Of a DNA stretch of 64,000 nt, positions 61,946 to 64,000 are shown one piece after another (position 1 is the first letter of the stretch; each line of letters begins with the position of its first letter). Source of the DNA: an uncultured Verrucomicrobia subdivision 3 bacterium (lineage in GTDB: Bacteria; Verrucomicrobiota; Verrucomicrobiae; Limisphaerales; UBA11358); contig CAIXPZ010000013.1 in assembly GCA_903921455.1 (NCBI GenBank), positions 1 through 64,000 on the forward strand. The letters run 5' to 3'. Below the pieces are notes generated by a model. It saw only the letters and a program-made list of their open reading frames with translations. It was not told where the DNA came from and ran no database searches. Both the position numbers and the translations under genes were made by a program.

Positions 61946-62701
61946 ATGACCATCAGCTACGCCGACCGATTCCAGCAAAAAGACGCCGTCGCCGCCTATG
62001 AGGCGGCGGAATATGGCGCGGAGAGCTACTCCAGCAGCATCTGGCGCCTGCAGCGGCCGGTGCTGGAGCAGGTGATCAAGGACTTCCGCGCGGGGCGCCC
62101 CGGTCCGGTGCGGCTGCTGGATTTTGCCTGTGGCACGGGCCGGGTGCTATCCGCGCTGGAGCCGCTCGTGGAGGCGGCGGACGGGGTGGATATTTCCGAG
62201 AACATGGTCGCCGTGGCCCGCAGTAAATGCACCAAGGCGCACTTGCAGGTCGGCGATGTGCTGGCTCATCCGGAACTCTTGCAACCGGCTTACGACTTGA
62301 TCAGCTGCTTCCGCTTTGTGCTGAACACCGAACCCGCCCTGCGCGCGCGGGTGTTGCGCCGGCTGCGGCAGGTCTTGCGGGCGCCGGACGGCCGGCTGCT
62401 GGTCAATGTGCATGGCAACGCCCGGTCGCTGCGGCATCCTGCCATCGTCTGGCGGCGCTGGCGCGAGCGCGGCGCTCCGGGCAATGTGATGCTGAACGAG
62501 TTGTCACCCGTTGAGGCCAAGCGGTTGCTGGCGGACAGCGGTTTTGAAATCGTGCGCCAGTTTGGTTTTGGCCTGCTGCCGCCGACTTTATATCGCACGC
62601 CGTTGCGGCGGGTGGCGGCCGCCGTGGATCGCGCCGGGGCCGGTGACCGCCCTTGGAATGACTGTTCCATTGACATGTTGTTCGTATGCCGGCCGCGCTG
62701 A
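61946..62701 (+). CDS. Class I SAM-dependent methyltransferase
   Basis: 251 residues. Motif I LLDFACGTGRVLSALEP, motif II-like GVDISENMVAVAR, then YDLISCFRFVLNTEPALR and DGRLLVNVHGN. The upstream gap has an A+T-rich patch (TAATAATTGTTATTGAAACG) that could be promoter. The next gene starts 50 bp later and may be co-transcribed. Substrate unknown; probably sugar or lipid intermediate. Confidence 0.88.
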   Translation: MTISYADRFQQKDAVAAYEAAEYGAESYSSSIWRLQRPVLEQVIKDFRAGRPGPVRLLDFACGTGRVLSALEPLVEAADGVDISENMVAVARSKCTKAHLQVGDVLAHPELLQPAYDLISCFRFVLNTEPALRARVLRRLRQVLRAPDGRLLVNVHGNARSLRHPAIVWRRWRERGAPGNVMLNELSPVEAKRLLADSGFEIVRQFGFGLLPPTLYRTPLRRVAAAVDRAGAGDRPWNDCSIDMLFVCRPR

Positions 62702-62751
62702 AAGTTGTAACCGGCCAGGTCGGATTTACGCCTTCCATGATTGTTTAAGCC

Positions 62752-64000
62752 ATGAGTAAAACTGTCCGCCCCATCATCGAAGCGCTCTTCACGGGTTCCG
62801 GGCATGCGCAGCCCGTGACTTTCGAATGGCGATTGATTTGCCGGCGCGGCCGGCCGTTCATGCTGTTGCCCGGCGGCTTGAAGGCGGCGCGCACGGGCTT
62901 GAATCTTTACTCGGCCCAGCGGCGGCGCGCCAAAATCTGGCGCAATTGCCTGCCCGTCCTGCTGCAGACACCGCTGGCCGGATTCCTGGAGCGGATTTCT
63001 TTTGATGCGGATGGCTCGGCAGAAATCATGCAGTTTCTGGCCCAACAGGCGGGCGTGCCGGTCGAGCGGGTCTTCCCCGCCGCCATCAAGGTGAGCGAGG
63101 TGGGTGACCGCGCGCGCGTGGTGGTGCTGCTGTGCGACGAAGGCGGCCGCCCCTTCCGCGTCATCAAAGCGGGTCTGAACGAAGCCGGCCGGGCGGCCAC
63201 GGACAAAGAGGCCGATTGTCTGGCGCAATTGCCGCTCAATAAACTCGGGTGCATCCGCATGACGGGGCGGTTTTCCTCGGCGACGCTGTCCGCGTTTGCC
63301 ACGGAATATTTTCCCGGCACCAGCCCGTTGGATGATGCCGGCCTGGAACATCTCTTCCATGACTGGTTGAATACAAATGAGCTGGTTCCCCTCGCCGCGA
63401 TGCCGCTTTGGAACCAGTTGGCCGCGGCGGCAATCGGCGAACACCAGCGGGCGGCCTGGCAGAAGATTCAAGCCGCGCTGACGGGCTTAAAACTTCATCC
63501 GACGCTTTACCACGGGGATTTTGCGCCGTGGAATGTTCGCATCGTCAATTCCCGCAACTTGCAGGCCTTCGACTGGGAACGCGGCAGCCGGCAGGGCATT
63601 CCCGGCTGGGATTGGTTTCATTTCACGATACAGACCGCCATCCTCGCGCGACGGCATTCGGCCGAACGCGCGGCGGCCGAGGTTGAGCAACTGATTCATT
63701 CGCCCCGCTTTAAAAAATACGCCGCGGCGGCCGGAATCAGCGACTGCGTGGAACCGCTGCTGTTGGCCTACCTGCTCCATCATAACTGGGTAATCAAGCC
63801 TCTGGAAGGCAGTGAAACGACCGCTGAATTGTTTGACCTGCTTTGCGTGCATTGGTTGTTGAAACCGCTACCGGCGCCGGTGCCCGACCCGGCGCCGGTG
63901 CCCGACCCGGCGCCGGGATTTCTGGCTGATATCCAGCGGCAGGTGAATTTTGCCGGCCGGCAATGGAGTAATTTATTTTGGGAACCCAGCCTCAACTCCG
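62752..64000 (+). CDS. Aminoglycoside-phosphotransferase-like kinase, cut by the window end
   Basis: The frame starts at ATG 62752 (MSKTVRPIIEALF) and is still open at base 64000, giving at least 416 residues. The kinase-type catalytic loop LYHGDFAPWNVRI (His254, Asp256) and the metal site QAFDWERG follow the APH/choline-kinase pattern HGDxxxxN...D. The N-lobe contains VIKAG as a possible ATP-Lys. A proline-rich linker of three PAPVPD-type repeats (63871-63917) precedes a second domain that begins at about residue 388 and leaves the window. Could phosphorylate a sugar or lipid head group. Confidence 0.8.
   Translation, partial: MSKTVRPIIEALFTGSGHAQPVTFEWRLICRRGRPFMLLPGGLKAARTGLNLYSAQRRRAKIWRNCLPVLLQTPLAGFLERISFDADGSAEIMQFLAQQAGVPVERVFPAAIKVSEVGDRARVVVLLCDEGGRPFRVIKAGLNEAGRAATDKEADCLAQLPLNKLGCIRMTGRFSSATLSAFATEYFPGTSPLDDAGLEHLFHDWLNTNELVPLAAMPLWNQLAAAAIGEHQRAAWQKIQAALTGLKLHPTLYHGDFAPWNVRIVNSRNLQAFDWERGSRQGIPGWDWFHFTIQTAILARRHSAERAAAEVEQLIHSPRFKKYAAAAGISDCVEPLLLAYLLHHNWVIKPLEGSETTAELFDLLCVHWLLKPLPAPVPDPAPVPDPAPGFLADIQRQVNFAGRQWSNLFWEPSLNS
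63871..63917 (+). repeat. 18-bp tandem repeat, 2.6 copies, in coding sequence
   Basis: Unit CCGGCGCCGGTGCCCGAC at 63871-63888 and 63889-63906, then CCGGCGCCGGG. It encodes a Pro/Ala/Val/Asp linker between the kinase-like domain and the next domain, so copy number may change without a frameshift. Confidence 0.9.

Overview
The window reads like a high-GC Gram-negative chromosome, most plausibly Verrucomicrobiota (Pedosphaera/Limisphaera-like). The basis is the LamG and Ig-like secreted proteins rich in Asn/Thr, the many membrane glycosyltransferases, a GxxExxY gene, and dispersed intergenic repeats of the 'CCACGGATGAACACGGAT' and 'CCATGAAG' kind that I associate with that phylum. The assignment is inference. 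I saw no rRNA, tRNA or CRISPR array.

Layout. 1-919: two unrecognised reading frames, the first cut by the window edge. 1025-6515: a type III restriction-modification operon (mod, res) followed by a small protein with a possible sliding-clamp-like fold and an HNH protein; a run of four hairpins separates mod from res. 6607-12929 (minus strand): three secreted or anchored proteins. The first is a 1564-residue mosaic ending in a caspase-like (clan CD) domain, and the next is a tandem paralogue of its second-last module. 12930-14238: gene-free repeats. 14239-14724: yajQ. 14863-16184: a small membrane protein and a secreted beta-propeller.

16289-61780 is a very large surface-polysaccharide locus built of strand-alternating blocks. 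16289-26776 contains a CDP-3,6-dideoxyhexose pathway (rfbF, rfbG, rfbH) plus an NAD-dependent reductase and a TPP enzyme; together these predict a branched sugar of the yersiniose type. 28488-31079 carries a GtrB-like glycosyltransferase and a Wzx-like flippase. 32376-36921 is a compact acylation cassette: FkbH-like glyceryl loader, acyl carrier protein, DltD-like SGNH protein, a 43-residue DltX-like microprotein, and an MBOAT acyltransferase. A VOC protein follows, enclosed by two ~500-bp direct repeats. 38514-61780 holds further GT2, GT4, GT9 and GT-C glycosyltransferases, two acyltransferase-3 proteins, a GDSL esterase, an FkbM-like methyltransferase, a GtrA/GtrB/flavoenzyme module and a Wzy-like polymerase/ligase. 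From 61946 a methyltransferase and an aminoglycoside-phosphotransferase-like kinase (cut by the window end) continue on the plus strand.

How it fits together (inference): nucleotide sugars are made in the cytoplasm, assembled on polyprenyl carriers by GT2/GT4/GT9 enzymes, moved outward by the Wzx-like protein, extended or joined by GT-C and Wzy-like proteins, and decorated outside by the MBOAT/SGNH/microprotein system and the acyltransferase-3 proteins. No initiating phosphoglycosyltransferase and no Wza/Wzc export proteins are visible here. Several repeat families, one a ~500-bp pair, sit in the gaps of this locus and probably drive its rearrangement.
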